A stretch of DNA of 64,000 bases from Bacteroidota bacterium (GTDB taxonomy: Bacteria; Bacteroidota; Bacteroidia; NS11-12g; UBA955), in contig JANXMZ010000043.1 in assembly GCA_025354385.1 (NCBI GenBank), positions 1 through 64,000 on the forward strand, given 5' to 3'. Both the position numbers and the translations under genes were made by a program. The notes beneath the pieces were generated by a model. It was given only the letters and a program-made list of their open reading frames with translations, did no database searches and was not told the origin of the DNA. Position 1 is the first letter of the stretch, and each line of letters starts with the position of its first letter. Shown in pieces: positions 52,755 through 62,364 of the stretch.

Positions 52755-53234
52755 ATGATAACCCCACAAATTATAACCTTAAGCGAAAAAAAATTAGTAG
52801 GGTTGAACTTAAGCATGAGTTTATCCAGCAACAAGACTGCAGAACTCTGGAAAAGTTTTATACCTAGGTGCAAGGAAATAGAAAATCGAATAACAAGCGA
52901 TTTAATTTCTATGCAAGTCTATCCTGACGCGCATTTTACTAACTTTAGTCCGCACAATCTATTTATAAAATGGGCCACCGCAGAGGTTGCAGACTTTGCA
53001 AATATTCCAGAGGGTATGCAGCCATTTACGCTTGCAACTGGGCTGTATGCCGTTTTCCACTACCAAGGATTAAGTACAGATAACACCATTTTTCGGACCA
53101 TTTTTGAAACATGGTTACCCAACTCTGAATATATTTTAGACAACAGACCCCATTTTGAAATATTAGGTGAAAAATACAAGAACAACGACCCAGCATCGGA
53201 AGAAGAAATTTGGATACCGATAGCATTGAAATAA
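52755..53234 (+). CDS. GyrI-like small-molecule-binding protein
   Basis: The 159-residue single-domain protein matches the GyrI/AraC effector-binding fold: IITLSEKKLVGLNLSMSLSS, AEVADFANIPEGMQPFTLA, FHYQGLSTDNTIFRTIFETW, EYILDNRPHFEILGEKY and EEEIWIPIALK. No DNA-binding domain is attached. It is a presumed ligand-binding or detoxifying protein. Confidence 0.85.
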   Translation: MITPQIITLSEKKLVGLNLSMSLSSNKTAELWKSFIPRCKEIENRITSDLISMQVYPDAHFTNFSPHNLFIKWATAEVADFANIPEGMQPFTLATGLYAVFHYQGLSTDNTIFRTIFETWLPNSEYILDNRPHFEILGEKYKNNDPASEEEIWIPIALK

Positions 53235-53289
53235 TATTTTTTATTAAAGTACACTAACCCACTAAAAGCATATTTTTATTAACAGAGTT

Positions 53290-53652
53290 TTGTCCTATTT
53301 TACAGCAAGTAATCGTTCGTTGGCAATGGCAGAAGTGGCAGTTCACCTAAACTTAGCCACATGGCAAAATGATAATAGAATAATTGAAATTCATTTTCTA
53401 GTTACCAAACATTTTAAGACCATTAATGAAAGTGATTTGCCTTTAGGTTGGAATGAATTTCCTCACCCCTCCGCTACCCAAAAATTTGGCAATGATTTTG
53501 TATTTGAGAACAAATATTGCGCATTGATGATTCCCTCGGTTGTAACCAAGGGTGACTGCCATGTACTCATTAACTCCAACCATCATGACTTCGATAAAAT
53601 TAAAATTAAGTCAACTGAAAAATTCCCGTTTGATAAGCGAATATTTAAATAA
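53290..53652 (+). pseudogene. RES-domain toxin fragment lacking its N-terminus
   Basis: The frame has no ATG; the first usable codon is TTG 53290. The protein (120 residues) matches the RES domain from YFTASNRSLAMAEVAVHLNL through SDLPLGWNEFPHP and ALMIPSVVTKGDCHVLINSN. RES toxins normally begin about 28 residues earlier with the NAD+-site arginine region, which is missing. No Xre-type antitoxin gene is next to it. It is probably a decayed RES-Xre toxin. Confidence 0.7.
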
Positions 53653-53666
53653 CATAAATTGTATAC

Positions 53667-54161
53667 ATGCAACCACAAACAACAGCGCGATTAAATATTG
53701 CCCCATTAGACACAACTGATGCCTCCTTTATATTTGAACTCCTTAATTCTGAAGGCTGGTTAAAATTTATAGGCGATAGAAACGTTCACTCAGAAAATGA
53801 TGCTGTTGCCTACATTCAAAAAATAATGGCGAATCTAAAATGTCAATATTGGGTTTTTCGAATACAAGAAACAAATACTCCTATTGGAATTATAACTCTC
53901 ATTAAAAGGGATCACTTTGAACATCCTGATATTGGCTTTGCCATGCTGCCACAATATGAAAACCTAGGATATACATTTGAAGCGAGTAAACATATTTTAA
54001 ATAAACTTTTAAAAAATCGCGCTTATTCCCAAATTATAGCGATCACATTAAAAGATAATGTTAAATCAATTCGATTATTAGAAAAGTTGGGCCTTACTTT
54101 CGGAAAAATTGTTAAAGATGGGGAAGAAGAATTGATGCTTTACAGCATTTCTTTAGCTTAA
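53667..54161 (+). CDS. GNAT family N-acetyltransferase (RimJ/RimL-like)
   Basis: The 164-residue GNAT begins TARLNIAPLDTTDASFIFEL. It has the acetyl-CoA loop region FAMLPQYENLGYTFEASKHI and a C-terminal VKSIRLLEKLGLTF. The pattern is that of RimJ/RimL-type acetyltransferases. Acceptor unknown. It is 15 bp after the RES fragment. Confidence 0.88.
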   Translation: MQPQTTARLNIAPLDTTDASFIFELLNSEGWLKFIGDRNVHSENDAVAYIQKIMANLKCQYWVFRIQETNTPIGIITLIKRDHFEHPDIGFAMLPQYENLGYTFEASKHILNKLLKNRAYSQIIAITLKDNVKSIRLLEKLGLTFGKIVKDGEEELMLYSISLA

Positions 54162-54202
54162 ACTCAAACGCAGAACATACAACAACTTTTTGATTAATAT
54201 CT

Positions 54203-54568
54203 ATGAACAAAGAAGCCATCATTCAACTTGAATACCATCTTTTAGAAGCCATTAAAAAAAGTGATTTAACTTTTTTAGACCATATTTTGCACGATGATTT
54301 ATTGTTCATGATTCCCAATGGTAGTATCATTACAAAAGCCATGGATATGGACTCGCACAGGGCAGGCGACATGAAAGTTGATGAATTAATACCCAATATA
54401 GAAACTGTTAAAATAATTAAAGATACCGCCATTGTTATTGTGGTATACGAAACCAAAGGCAGTATGATGGGACAAGCAATTGAAGGTAAATTTCGCTACA
54501 TCAGGGTTTGGAAAAAATTTAATCATGACATCAAGATTATTGGAGGTAGTTGTTCTCAAATTGCGTAA
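54203..54568 (+). CDS. DUF4440/NTF2-like protein
   Basis: A 121-residue NTF2-fold protein starts LEYHLLEAIKKSDLTFLDHI and HDDLLFMIPNGSIITKAMDM, typical of DUF4440 (SnoaL-like) proteins. The core ends RVWKKFNHDIKIIGGSCSQ. Function is not defined; ligand binding or isomerase activity is seen in relatives. Confidence 0.83.
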   Translation: MNKEAIIQLEYHLLEAIKKSDLTFLDHILHDDLLFMIPNGSIITKAMDMDSHRAGDMKVDELIPNIETVKIIKDTAIVIVVYETKGSMMGQAIEGKFRYIRVWKKFNHDIKIIGGSCSQIA

Positions 54569-54786
54569 CAATAGAACAAATAATATAAATGTCCAAGTAT
54601 GCAGAATAACTGAAGGCAAATAAATTCAGTATACTATTCCGAACAGTAAATTCGCAAAAAATTTAACCTAATCAAAATTAAAACCTTCGTCAATGGATAC
54701 TATTCCTGACCTTTCGGAAATATTGATATATTTTTGCTATTATTGTTTGAGAGAACAAATCCAAATAAAAAACAATACATCTATTT

Positions 54787-55446
54787 ATGGGAGCTATTAT
54801 ACTCATTTTGATAGTGGTGATTATTACGGTAAATTTAATTATCAATTTATCCAACTTAGCAATTATAATCACGCATTGTAACCGGTCCAATTCCGTTCAA
54901 CCATTTTGGTCGCTTTATTACGAGCATTGCGTTAGTGGGAGGGCCATATATTCAACCATAATCAGTTTCATTGTATCTCTATTTCTTTTCATAGCACTTT
55001 CTATATTTATTTTTATAAGAAGAGATATTCTTAAAAAACAAGCTAACCCACACATATTAGAGGATATTGCAGGAAGAAGTCCAATTTACAATGATATCAT
55101 AGTAAATGAAAAAGAAATATTTTACACCAATTTAGAAGAAATTGGACTTTCAGAGGTAAATGTTGAAGTAAGCGGAAAGTTGCGGGTAGATTGTATAATG
55201 GCTATGATGGAAATTGAAGATAAAAATAAGTTAGCTAAGCTGCCAATTAAAATGGATATTTTGCAGAATTACGGTGTTATGAATGGCTCTCTCAATGTGC
55301 CATTAACCATTGCCATAAACAATGTACAATATCCTGTTTATTTTATTTATTCAAATGAACAATTACAACAATTCAAGGATTTTTCTACAGAATTAATTGA
55401 CATGGGAATCCCTAAAGTACTTTATTTTTCGAGGTTAAAAATTTAA
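54787..55446 (+). CDS. Membrane protein of unknown function
   Basis: The 219-residue protein has an N-terminal hydrophobic segment (AIILILIVVIITVNLIINLS), a second (STIISFIVSLFLFIALSIFI) and a ~130-residue soluble C-terminal domain (DIIVNEKEIFYTNLEEIGLS, YGVMNGSLNVPLTIAINNVQ). No family was recognised. A short frame starting upstream at 54693 overlaps and is not supported. Confidence 0.65.
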   Translation: MGAIILILIVVIITVNLIINLSNLAIIITHCNRSNSVQPFWSLYYEHCVSGRAIYSTIISFIVSLFLFIALSIFIFIRRDILKKQANPHILEDIAGRSPIYNDIIVNEKEIFYTNLEEIGLSEVNVEVSGKLRVDCIMAMMEIEDKNKLAKLPIKMDILQNYGVMNGSLNVPLTIAINNVQYPVYFIYSNEQLQQFKDFSTELIDMGIPKVLYFSRLKI

Positions 55447-55470
55447 CAACTTTATTTCAATTTAAACACC

Positions 55471-56097
55471 ATGTACATTCCTTCATTTTTCAAAAGCGAT
55501 AATTCAGAAGACATTAAAAACTTCATACACCATAATGGGTTTGCCATTTTAATTAACGAAGTAAATGCGAGACCTTGGGGCACTCACCTGCCTCTTGTAT
55601 TAAGTACAAATACAGAAGGTAATGATATTTTATTCGGGCATATTTCTAAAGCGAATAATCAATGGAAGGCATTTGATTCCGAAAAAGAAGTGATGGCCAT
55701 ATTCAACGGACCACATGCTTATATTTCATCCTCATGGTACAACCATGAGAATGTGCCCACTTGGAACTACCTAGCTGTGCATGTATATGGAAAGTTGCGA
55801 TTGGTAGAAGGTGATGAATTAAAAAACCAGTTGAGCAAATTGGTAGACAAATATGAACATGGGCTGCCTAACCCTATTAAAATTGAAAAAATGAATCAGG
55901 AATTGATAGCAAAAGAAATAAAAGGCATTGTTGGATTTGAAATTTTAATTACAGAAATACATGCCGCCAATAAAATGTCGCAGAACAGAGATGCAAAAAA
56001 CAAAGAATTGATTGTTGAAGGTTTAAATAAAAAAGGAGATGAAGCATCCATGCAAATTGCTTCTATCATTTCTGAAACACCAATAATAAAACTGTAA
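55471..56097 (+). CDS. FMN-binding negative transcriptional regulator (PaiB family)
   Basis: The 208-residue PaiB-like protein begins MYIPSFFKSDNSEDIKNFIH, with GHISKANNQWKAF, VMAIFNGPHAYISSSWY and VPTWNYLAVHVYGKLRLV, the split-barrel flavin-binding features of the family. It binds FMN or a related cofactor; a direct DNA-binding role is uncertain. It lies 5 bp before an AraC-type gene. Confidence 0.92.
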   Translation: MYIPSFFKSDNSEDIKNFIHHNGFAILINEVNARPWGTHLPLVLSTNTEGNDILFGHISKANNQWKAFDSEKEVMAIFNGPHAYISSSWYNHENVPTWNYLAVHVYGKLRLVEGDELKNQLSKLVDKYEHGLPNPIKIEKMNQELIAKEIKGIVGFEILITEIHAANKMSQNRDAKNKELIVEGLNKKGDEASMQIASIISETPIIKL

Positions 56098-56102
56098 ATG
56101 TT

Positions 56103-56552
56103 ATGAAAGCAATCGCCAATGCTGTCTGCACCCCACCCTATCCCAAATATTATTTATACAAACGTATTGTTGACTCTAAACTATACATAGACAGCAACTA
56201 CTCTGCATCTATTCATCTCAATCAATTGAGCGATGAGGCCCTTTTCTCTAAATACCATTTTATCCGACTCTTTAAAAAAATTGTAGGATTGACGCCTCAC
56301 CTATACCTAACAAAAGTGAGAATAGAACACGCAAAAAACTTACTCAAAGAAAATATATCTGTTGCCGAAACATGCGAAGCAATTGGCTTTGAAAGTATCA
56401 GCTCCTTTAGTGGTTTGTTCAAGCGCGCAGTTGGAAAATCACCGGCAGCCTATCTTGCATTTCATCAAACCTTAAAATCTAAAATTCAAGAAACTCCTTT
56501 AAATTATATTCCAGGTTGCTTTGCTGCAAAAATGAAAGAATCGCAATTTTAG
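56103..56552 (+). CDS. AraC family regulator (DNA-binding domain only)
   Basis: The 149-residue protein has only the double helix-turn-helix AraC region (HLNQLSDEALFSKYHFIRLF, VAETCEAIGFESISSFSGLF). It lacks a sensor domain. It follows paiB and precedes a VOC gene, an arrangement frequently seen for AraC-VOC pairs. The VOC protein may be a target or partner. Confidence 0.85.
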   Translation: MKAIANAVCTPPYPKYYLYKRIVDSKLYIDSNYSASIHLNQLSDEALFSKYHFIRLFKKIVGLTPHLYLTKVRIEHAKNLLKENISVAETCEAIGFESISSFSGLFKRAVGKSPAAYLAFHQTLKSKIQETPLNYIPGCFAAKMKESQF

Positions 56553-56608
56553 AGAAGGCGGTCAAACATTTTTGTATTTTCTTTGCCTCAACAAAATACA
56601 AATAAAGT

Positions 56609-57019
56609 ATGATTAAAAAATTATCGCACATGTGCGTTTATGTCCTCAATCAAGAGAGTGCCTACGATTTCTACGTCAACAAACTTGGCTTCAAAGTGCA
56701 TACCGATGCACCCATGGGCCCCGGCAATCGTTGGCTAACAGTTACTCCTCCTGAGCAACCTGAATTAGAAATAACTTTGTTTCTTGTGGCAGAAGGTGGT
56801 ATGTTTGACAAAGAAACCGTGCAAACCATGACCAACCTGATTAAAAAAGGCATATTTGGCCCAGGGGTTTTTGAATGTAATGATATTTATGCCACCTACG
56901 AAGAATTAAAAAACAAAGGTGTAGAATTTAAGAAGGCGCCCAAGCAAGAATTTTATGGCATAGAGGCCTTGTTTAAAGACGACTCTGGCAATTGGTTTTC
57001 ACTAGGACAAAAAATATGA
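56609..57019 (+). CDS. VOC (glyoxalase/bleomycin resistance-like) family protein
   Basis: The 136-residue protein has the paired beta-alpha-beta-beta-beta unit: LSHMCVYVLNQESAYDFYVN, LGFKVHTDAPMGPGNRWLTV, and FECNDIYATYEELKNKGVEF, GIEALFKDDSGNWFSLGQ. The metal-binding His/Glu positions are only partly apparent. It overlaps the DUF1569 gene by 4 bp (ATGA). Confidence 0.87.
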   Translation: MIKKLSHMCVYVLNQESAYDFYVNKLGFKVHTDAPMGPGNRWLTVTPPEQPELEITLFLVAEGGMFDKETVQTMTNLIKKGIFGPGVFECNDIYATYEELKNKGVEFKKAPKQEFYGIEALFKDDSGNWFSLGQKI

Positions 57020-57462
57020 AAACGGTATTAGACCCAAACGTAAGAGTTGAATTGATTCAGAGAATTCAATCACTCAGCCACCATCACAAAGCGCAATGGG
57101 GTCGCATGAACCTATGGCAAATGTTAAGGCATTGTACCTTGGCAGAGGAAATGTATTTGGGCAACAAAGAACATCCAAGAAATTTCATTGGTCGCTTAAT
57201 AGGACAAATGGCTATTAAAGGTATTTTAAAAGATGAGCAGCCGTTAGGCAAAAATTCACCCACAGCCCCTGCATTTAAAGTGAAGGAAACCAATGGCGAT
57301 ATTGAAGTTGAAAAATCAAAATGGATAAGCCTCATTGAATCCTATGACAATTATAACAATGCCGATTTCAACCATTGGTTTTTCGGCAAAATGAGTCATG
57401 AACAAGTAGGTCATTTTGCATACAAACACATTGATCATCACTTGCGCCAATTCAATGTTTAA
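57016..57462 (+). CDS. DUF1569 (DinB-like) protein
   Basis: The 148-residue protein starts at the ATG overlapping the VOC stop; this gives MKTVLDPNVRVELIQRIQ. HCTLAEEMYLG, DFNHWFFGKMSHEQVGHFAY and KHIDHHLRQF give the DinB-like helical fold, with His residues for a metal. Enzymatic role not established. Probably translated together with the VOC gene. Confidence 0.88.
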   Translation: MKTVLDPNVRVELIQRIQSLSHHHKAQWGRMNLWQMLRHCTLAEEMYLGNKEHPRNFIGRLIGQMAIKGILKDEQPLGKNSPTAPAFKVKETNGDIEVEKSKWISLIESYDNYNNADFNHWFFGKMSHEQVGHFAYKHIDHHLRQFNV

Positions 57463-57494
57463 AGTGTAATTTTGTAAAGGTCATTGTCAATTCT

Positions 57495-58166
57495 ATGCAA
57501 AAAACGAATCTACTTTTAATTTTTCTTTTTCCGCTATTGTTTAATTGCACCCCTTCAAAAAAACAGACTTCATTTGAAGGCACCCTCACTTATAAAATAA
57601 CGGTTACACCTCATACCAATGATGAGGATTTTAACGAACGTCAAATTCAGAAATACGGCAAATTATCCAAAGTGCAAATTACCAAAAATGGAAGTTTGAG
57701 GAGAGAATTTATGGTAAGTGGACCTAAAGGTTTTGATTACCTTTTATACAATGCCGCAACAGGCAAAGGTTATACAAAATATAGGAATATGGATACCATT
57801 ATTGAATCGAATAGCAATGAAAATAGCTTGCATTTTGTGAGCGAAAAAGACCTGCCAGCAAAAATAATTCATGGCGAATCTTGCAAAGGCTACTCTATTT
57901 TATGTAATGAACCTCGCTCAAATCAGAGCATCCTTCTCACCTATTATTACCCGAGCAATAAAGAATATTTGAACCCCGAATTTTACAAATTGTATAAGGA
58001 TGGATTTTATGACAAGGCCATGCAAAAAATGCAAGCCCCTTTTTATCAACTCATGATGGAAATGCCAACCCATACTGTAATTTTTGAAATAGAAAACATT
58101 GAACCAGGCACTGTAAAAGATGAGGTATTGACCATACCTTCTGACATTCCTATGGTAGGTCTTTAA
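57495..58166 (+). CDS. Lipoprotein, DUF4412-like
   Basis: The 223-residue protein has a lipobox (LLFNC, Cys about 18). It starts with FEGTLTYKITVTPHTNDEDF, as in Bacteroidota proteins with a DUF4412-like GLTxxxF/Y start, and contains MVSGPKGFDYLLYNAATGKG and THTVIFEIENIEPGTVKDEV. Periplasmic or outer-membrane facing; function unknown. Confidence 0.75.
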   Translation: MQKTNLLLIFLFPLLFNCTPSKKQTSFEGTLTYKITVTPHTNDEDFNERQIQKYGKLSKVQITKNGSLRREFMVSGPKGFDYLLYNAATGKGYTKYRNMDTIIESNSNENSLHFVSEKDLPAKIIHGESCKGYSILCNEPRSNQSILLTYYYPSNKEYLNPEFYKLYKDGFYDKAMQKMQAPFYQLMMEMPTHTVIFEIENIEPGTVKDEVLTIPSDIPMVGL

Positions 58167-58233
58167 TTTATATCTTCTAACGCAAGCGTCCTTTAAAACA
58201 ATTTAGCATTTAGAAATCAACTCCCTCCAGACA

Positions 58234-58689
58234 ATGAAGTACTCTATCTTCTTAATTTTTCTTATTGGTATAGGTTGCAATCAGTATACAACGCAAGAAT
58301 CGGCCTCCATTTCTACGATAAGCATCACGCATTTTAAAAACATACCCGAAGATGTAGATGGTTGTGCTTGCTATTTTAGTGGCAGCAGAAAGCAATTTGA
58401 CAGCAGTGAATTTCTTTTTGCCGCAGGCATGGATAGCTTGGGCTATATTTCCATAAATGACGAAATATTGCCTATTCACCTCGTAAAAACTAATCGCGAA
58501 CAAGATGTATTTTTTGATGAAGGCAAACATATTGACGTTTATGAAGCCGATGGTTATACTATCACCATTGATTACCAATATACTAAAAAGATAGGCGATG
58601 AAAGTAATTGGTACAAGGGCATTCTTAAGGTAGAAGACAATAATCGGAATATATCTAAGTCTGAATTTGTTGGAGAATGTGGTTGTTAA
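58234..58689 (+). CDS. Lipoprotein of unknown function
   Basis: The 151-residue protein has a lipoprotein signal (LIFLIGIGC, Cys about 15). It contains DVDGCACYFSGSRKQFDSSE and a C-terminal SEFVGECGC with several cysteines, so disulfides are likely. No family was recognised. Confidence 0.7.
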   Translation: MKYSIFLIFLIGIGCNQYTTQESASISTISITHFKNIPEDVDGCACYFSGSRKQFDSSEFLFAAGMDSLGYISINDEILPIHLVKTNREQDVFFDEGKHIDVYEADGYTITIDYQYTKKIGDESNWYKGILKVEDNNRNISKSEFVGECGC

Positions 58690-58898
58690 AAGTTATAAAA
58701 AATAGAATTGAAAATTTATCAGCATTTGCAGAGCTCGCCTTTAGTTGTGATATGAACTACAAAAGATTCATTAAAGCAGAGCCAATGTTGCGCTTTGAAA
58801 TTACCACACCATTCAATGGTTTTTTTAAAACGATATCCATATTCTTCAGGATTGGATTTAGTGTTTATTCCCACCTACTACGCAATAAAATATAAGCA

Positions 58899-59711
58899 TT
58901 GGAACATTCTTCACTTCCATCTACCACTTGTTTTATCCCGTTTAACACAACCACAATTGTTAACGAAACTCCTCTTCATTTCCCCAATCCATTTCAAAAC
59001 AATCCCCACCCTTTATGCTTGCAAGCTGCTTTGCAATTACAAACCTTTTTAAAGAAGCCACAAACATGGTTGCATAATTTTGGTTTAAATTTAAAACAAG
59101 AAGGCCCTATTATTGGTAAAATGTTTGGCGTCTTGGTAGTAAAAACAACCAATAATGAGATCGGTTTTCTAGCAGCATTTTCCGGCAAATTGGCCGGCAG
59201 TTATAATCATACACCATTTGTTCCTCCCCTATTCGACAGCTTAACGGAGAATAGTTTTTTAAACAATGGCATGCTGGAACTCACGCGCATTAATTCAAAT
59301 ATAAATGCATTAGCGGAACAGAATAAAAAAGAAAATGAGATTGAAATTCAGCATTTGCAAAATTTAAGAAAATCAAATTCAATGGTATTACAGTCCATGC
59401 TTTTTGATGAATACCATTTCTTAAACCAAGCAGGCGAAACAAAAAGTTTAAGACTTATTTTTGAGCAAATAGGTTATCAAAATCCTCCTGCTGGTGCGGG
59501 CGATTGTGCCGGGCCCAAATTATTGCAATACGCTTTTAAAAATAATTTAAAACCATTGGCCATGTCGGAGTTTTGGTGGGGGCAATCGCCAAAAAGCCAC
59601 CAATGGGTGCATGGCTTATTTTATGCTGCCTGCCAAGAAAAATGTGCACCCATTTTTAAGCACATGTTAGGGGGTATATATGAATTTAAAAACCTTATAG
59701 GTTCCCTTTAA
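58899..59711 (+). CDS. RluA-type pseudouridine synthase N-terminal domain protein, catalytic domain absent
   Basis: The 270-residue protein (TTG start; a stop lies two codons upstream) matches the N-terminal half of large Bacteroidota RluA-like proteins: CFIPFNTTTIVNETPLHF, GFLAAFSGKLAGSYNHTPFV, PPAGAGDCAGPKLLQYAF (197-214) and SEFWWGQSPKSHQWVHG. The full family continues after the PIFKHMLGG region into a pseudouridine synthase domain. Here the protein stops 12 residues later. It is either a natural stand-alone version or a gene truncated at its 3' side. Confidence 0.8.
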   Translation: MEHSSLPSTTCFIPFNTTTIVNETPLHFPNPFQNNPHPLCLQAALQLQTFLKKPQTWLHNFGLNLKQEGPIIGKMFGVLVVKTTNNEIGFLAAFSGKLAGSYNHTPFVPPLFDSLTENSFLNNGMLELTRINSNINALAEQNKKENEIEIQHLQNLRKSNSMVLQSMLFDEYHFLNQAGETKSLRLIFEQIGYQNPPAGAGDCAGPKLLQYAFKNNLKPLAMSEFWWGQSPKSHQWVHGLFYAACQEKCAPIFKHMLGGIYEFKNLIGSL

Positions 59712-59804
59712 ATTGCAATACAATCGACAACTCAACTCTATTGCGAACGTCATTATAACGAATAGGATTCTGTCCGTTTTTAAATTTCAACTCAAAAAAT
59801 AAAA

Positions 59805-59822
59805 ACAAACCGATTGGTATGT
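59805..59822. promoter_or_regulatory. Operator-like ACAAACC-GATT-GGTATGT
   Basis: This inverted repeat (one mismatch per arm of seven) is 127 bp upstream of the LLM oxidoreductase ATG. It has the same arms as the site at 10118. LLM flavin oxidoreductases are often under TetR-family repressors, which gives it some weight. No regulator is adjacent. Confidence 0.45.
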
Positions 59823-59948
59823 TTTTTTTAACTTCTAACAAATTTCCTCCTTAAAATCTATTAAGGGATAGTTTCCTATAGATACACCCACATTGAATAA
59901 TATTACTACCAATCCAACCATTTTATAATTACTTTCGTACCAATTAAA

Positions 59949-60971
59949 ATGGAAATAGGAATTGATAGTTTTGCAGCCGCCAAGGTTAATCATTATAACG
60001 ATAGTAAAGCGAGTGCCAAGGCTATTGCAGAGTTATTAGAACGCATAGAGATGGCGGACCGCTCTGGCCTTAATTTTTTTGGCATTGGCGAACACCACAG
60101 AAAAGAATTTTTAGATTCGGCACCCACTGTCTTATTAGCGGCCGCTGCTGCCCGTACCAATCGCATTCGTTTGGGGAGTGCCGTTACCGTTTTAAGTGCT
60201 GCCGATCCAGTGCGTGTGTTTCAAAATTTCGCCACATTGGATTTGCTTTCTAATGGCAGAGCAGAGATGGTGGTTGGTCGAGGTTCATTTATAGAGGCGT
60301 TTCCACTTTTTGGTTACGAACTGAATGATTATGATGCTTTGTTTACAGAAAAACTAGACCTTCTATTGAACATTCAAAAAAACGAAACCGTTACATGGTC
60401 GGGTAAATTCAGAGCCCCCTTGCACCAACAAGCCATTTACCCACGCCCCCTGCAAAACCCCTTACCAATTTGGCTAGGCGTTGGAGGCACTCCTGCTTCA
60501 TTTGCTAGAGCAGGCACTTTAGGATTACCGCTAATGGTAGCCGTAATTGGTGGCGAAACTCATAGGTTTAGACCATTGATAGATTTATACCGAGAAGCTG
60601 GCAGAAAAGCAGGCCATGCTCCTGAACAATTAAAAGTAGGCTTGCATTCTCTTGGTTACGTTGGTCCAACACCCGAAACAGCCATTGCCGATTTTTATCC
60701 TGGGTATGCAGAAACATTTACCCGTATTGGCAAAGAACGCGGTTGGCCTCCTGTTACCAAATCACATTTTGATGCTCAATCTGGTGCTCTCGGAGCCTTG
60801 ATTGTAGGCAGTCCCGAAGAGGTTGCTGCCAAAATACTCAGACACAGTGAAGCGCTTGGCGGAATAAGTCGTTTTACCTTCCAAATGGACAATGCTTCTC
60901 TCTCTCATGAAAAATTGTTGCAATCTATACAATTGATAGGGAGTAAAGTTGCTCCGTTGGTGAATCACTAG
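59949..60971 (+). CDS. LLM class flavin-dependent oxidoreductase
   Basis: The 340-residue luciferase-like monooxygenase has MEIGIDSFAAAKVNHYNDSK, the FFGIGEHHRKEFLDSAPTVL loop, a RTNRIRLGSAVTVLSAADPV core, and GRAEMVVGRGSFIEAFPLFG. It belongs to the bacterial LLM subgroup often called atypical luciferase-like. It would use reduced FMN on an unknown substrate. Cytosolic, transcribed alone. Confidence 0.93.
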   Translation: MEIGIDSFAAAKVNHYNDSKASAKAIAELLERIEMADRSGLNFFGIGEHHRKEFLDSAPTVLLAAAAARTNRIRLGSAVTVLSAADPVRVFQNFATLDLLSNGRAEMVVGRGSFIEAFPLFGYELNDYDALFTEKLDLLLNIQKNETVTWSGKFRAPLHQQAIYPRPLQNPLPIWLGVGGTPASFARAGTLGLPLMVAVIGGETHRFRPLIDLYREAGRKAGHAPEQLKVGLHSLGYVGPTPETAIADFYPGYAETFTRIGKERGWPPVTKSHFDAQSGALGALIVGSPEEVAAKILRHSEALGGISRFTFQMDNASLSHEKLLQSIQLIGSKVAPLVNH

Positions 60972-61247
60972 AAGAATTATTTAGTCAACTATATTGACCA
61001 TTTTGCAACAAATTTTATAGAGTGCGTCTTGAATTTAAATGCCCGTTTTTACGAATACATTTCTACTGGACTTAAACTAGATTTAACTGCCCATAAAATT
61101 GATCAATGTTAAGCATTATTTACCACTAAAGCATCAAGCCTCCCATTTTCGACAAAAAACACTTACAATGCGCTCGCATGTATGAGAATTCCCTATTTTG
61201 CACACGAAAGGATTTATTACTAAAATCGCCAAAATAATTAAAGTACA

Positions 61248-62309
61248 ATGGTTAAAAAATTACCGGGCATCAATGGACTAAGGGCCATCAGTGTAATATT
61301 GGTGATAATCCACCATTTATTTCGACAATACCCCATAGTTCCGGATATTCAATTTCCATTCTATTTAAAGCCATTTATTTCATTTATTCAGGATGGACAC
61401 TTAGGCGTTAATGTATTTTTCGTCATCTCAGGTTATCTCATCACTTCTCTCTTGCTTGATGAGGAAAAAGCAAGTGGGAGTATCTCAATTAAAAACTTTT
61501 ATATGAGAAGGATACTTAGAATTTTCCCAGCCTATTATTTTCTATTGTTATTTTATTTTGTATTGCAGTTATGCGGTCATTTACAGTTAACAAACGCTTC
61601 TTGGCTAACGGCGCTAACCTATACCAAATACATCAATTGGAAAGCCGATTGGTATACTGCACATGCATGGTCACTTAGCATTGAGGAGCAATTTTATTTG
61701 TGTTGGCCGTTTGTATTTATGAGTGGTCCAATGTTGCGCAAAATATTTGCCATATTTTTAATATTATTTGTACCAATGATGCGAATTTATTTACACCTCC
61801 ATCCTTTAGAATGGATAACGGAATTGCACATTCTTATGCGAATAGATGCTATTGCGATGGGTTGCTTTTTCGCCTTATATAAAGATAGAATATTAACCGT
61901 ATTAAGTAGAAATTGGCGTTTGTATTTCTTTATTTCTATTTCGCTCTTATTTGTTTTGCGTGCCTTACCAATACTATTTGAAAAAGTGCATCTTGGTTTT
62001 ATATGGGTTCCGTTGGGAAGCACCCATGGCAGTGTAGCCAATTTTTTAAATGGATGCATTTTAATGTATACCATATTTGCACCGCAAGCCCAATGGGCAA
62101 GGTTCTTGAACAGCAAAATAATGAATGCAATTGGTGTGCTTTCCTACAGTATTTACCTTTGGCAAGAATTCTTTATTGTTGAATCCGATTATTGGTACAA
62201 TAAAATGCCACTTAATCTTCTTTTAATTATAGTCATGTCAGTACTTTCTTATTATTGCATTGAGCAACCTTTCTTAAAGTTAAAAAATAAATTTCAACCC
62301 AATAAATGA
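61248..62309 (+). CDS. Acyltransferase family protein (OafA/YrhL-like)
   Basis: The 353-residue integral membrane protein has about ten helices. The conserved His is in RAISVILVIIHHLFRQYPI, and the FFVISGYLITSLLLDE motif is typical of acyltransferase 3 (OafA/YrhL). It has no C-terminal SGNH domain. It would O-acylate a surface sugar or polymer; the target is unknown. Confidence 0.92.
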   Translation: MVKKLPGINGLRAISVILVIIHHLFRQYPIVPDIQFPFYLKPFISFIQDGHLGVNVFFVISGYLITSLLLDEEKASGSISIKNFYMRRILRIFPAYYFLLLFYFVLQLCGHLQLTNASWLTALTYTKYINWKADWYTAHAWSLSIEEQFYLCWPFVFMSGPMLRKIFAIFLILFVPMMRIYLHLHPLEWITELHILMRIDAIAMGCFFALYKDRILTVLSRNWRLYFFISISLLFVLRALPILFEKVHLGFIWVPLGSTHGSVANFLNGCILMYTIFAPQAQWARFLNSKIMNAIGVLSYSIYLWQEFFIVESDYWYNKMPLNLLLIIVMSVLSYYCIEQPFLKLKNKFQPNK

Positions 62310-62364
62310 CGCATCTAACCCTTCATTTGACGCAATTAGCACACGTTAATTAAATTCAATTTTT

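Noticed and set aside
54693..54881. 62-residue frame before the membrane protein at 54787
   Set aside because: Overlaps that gene in another phase and has low-complexity aromatic content; no family.
58677..58895. 72-residue frame between lipoprotein and RluA-type gene
   Set aside because: Overlaps the lipoprotein stop, no recognisable domain, and the RluA-type start has its own in-frame stop just upstream; may be a remnant but unsupported.
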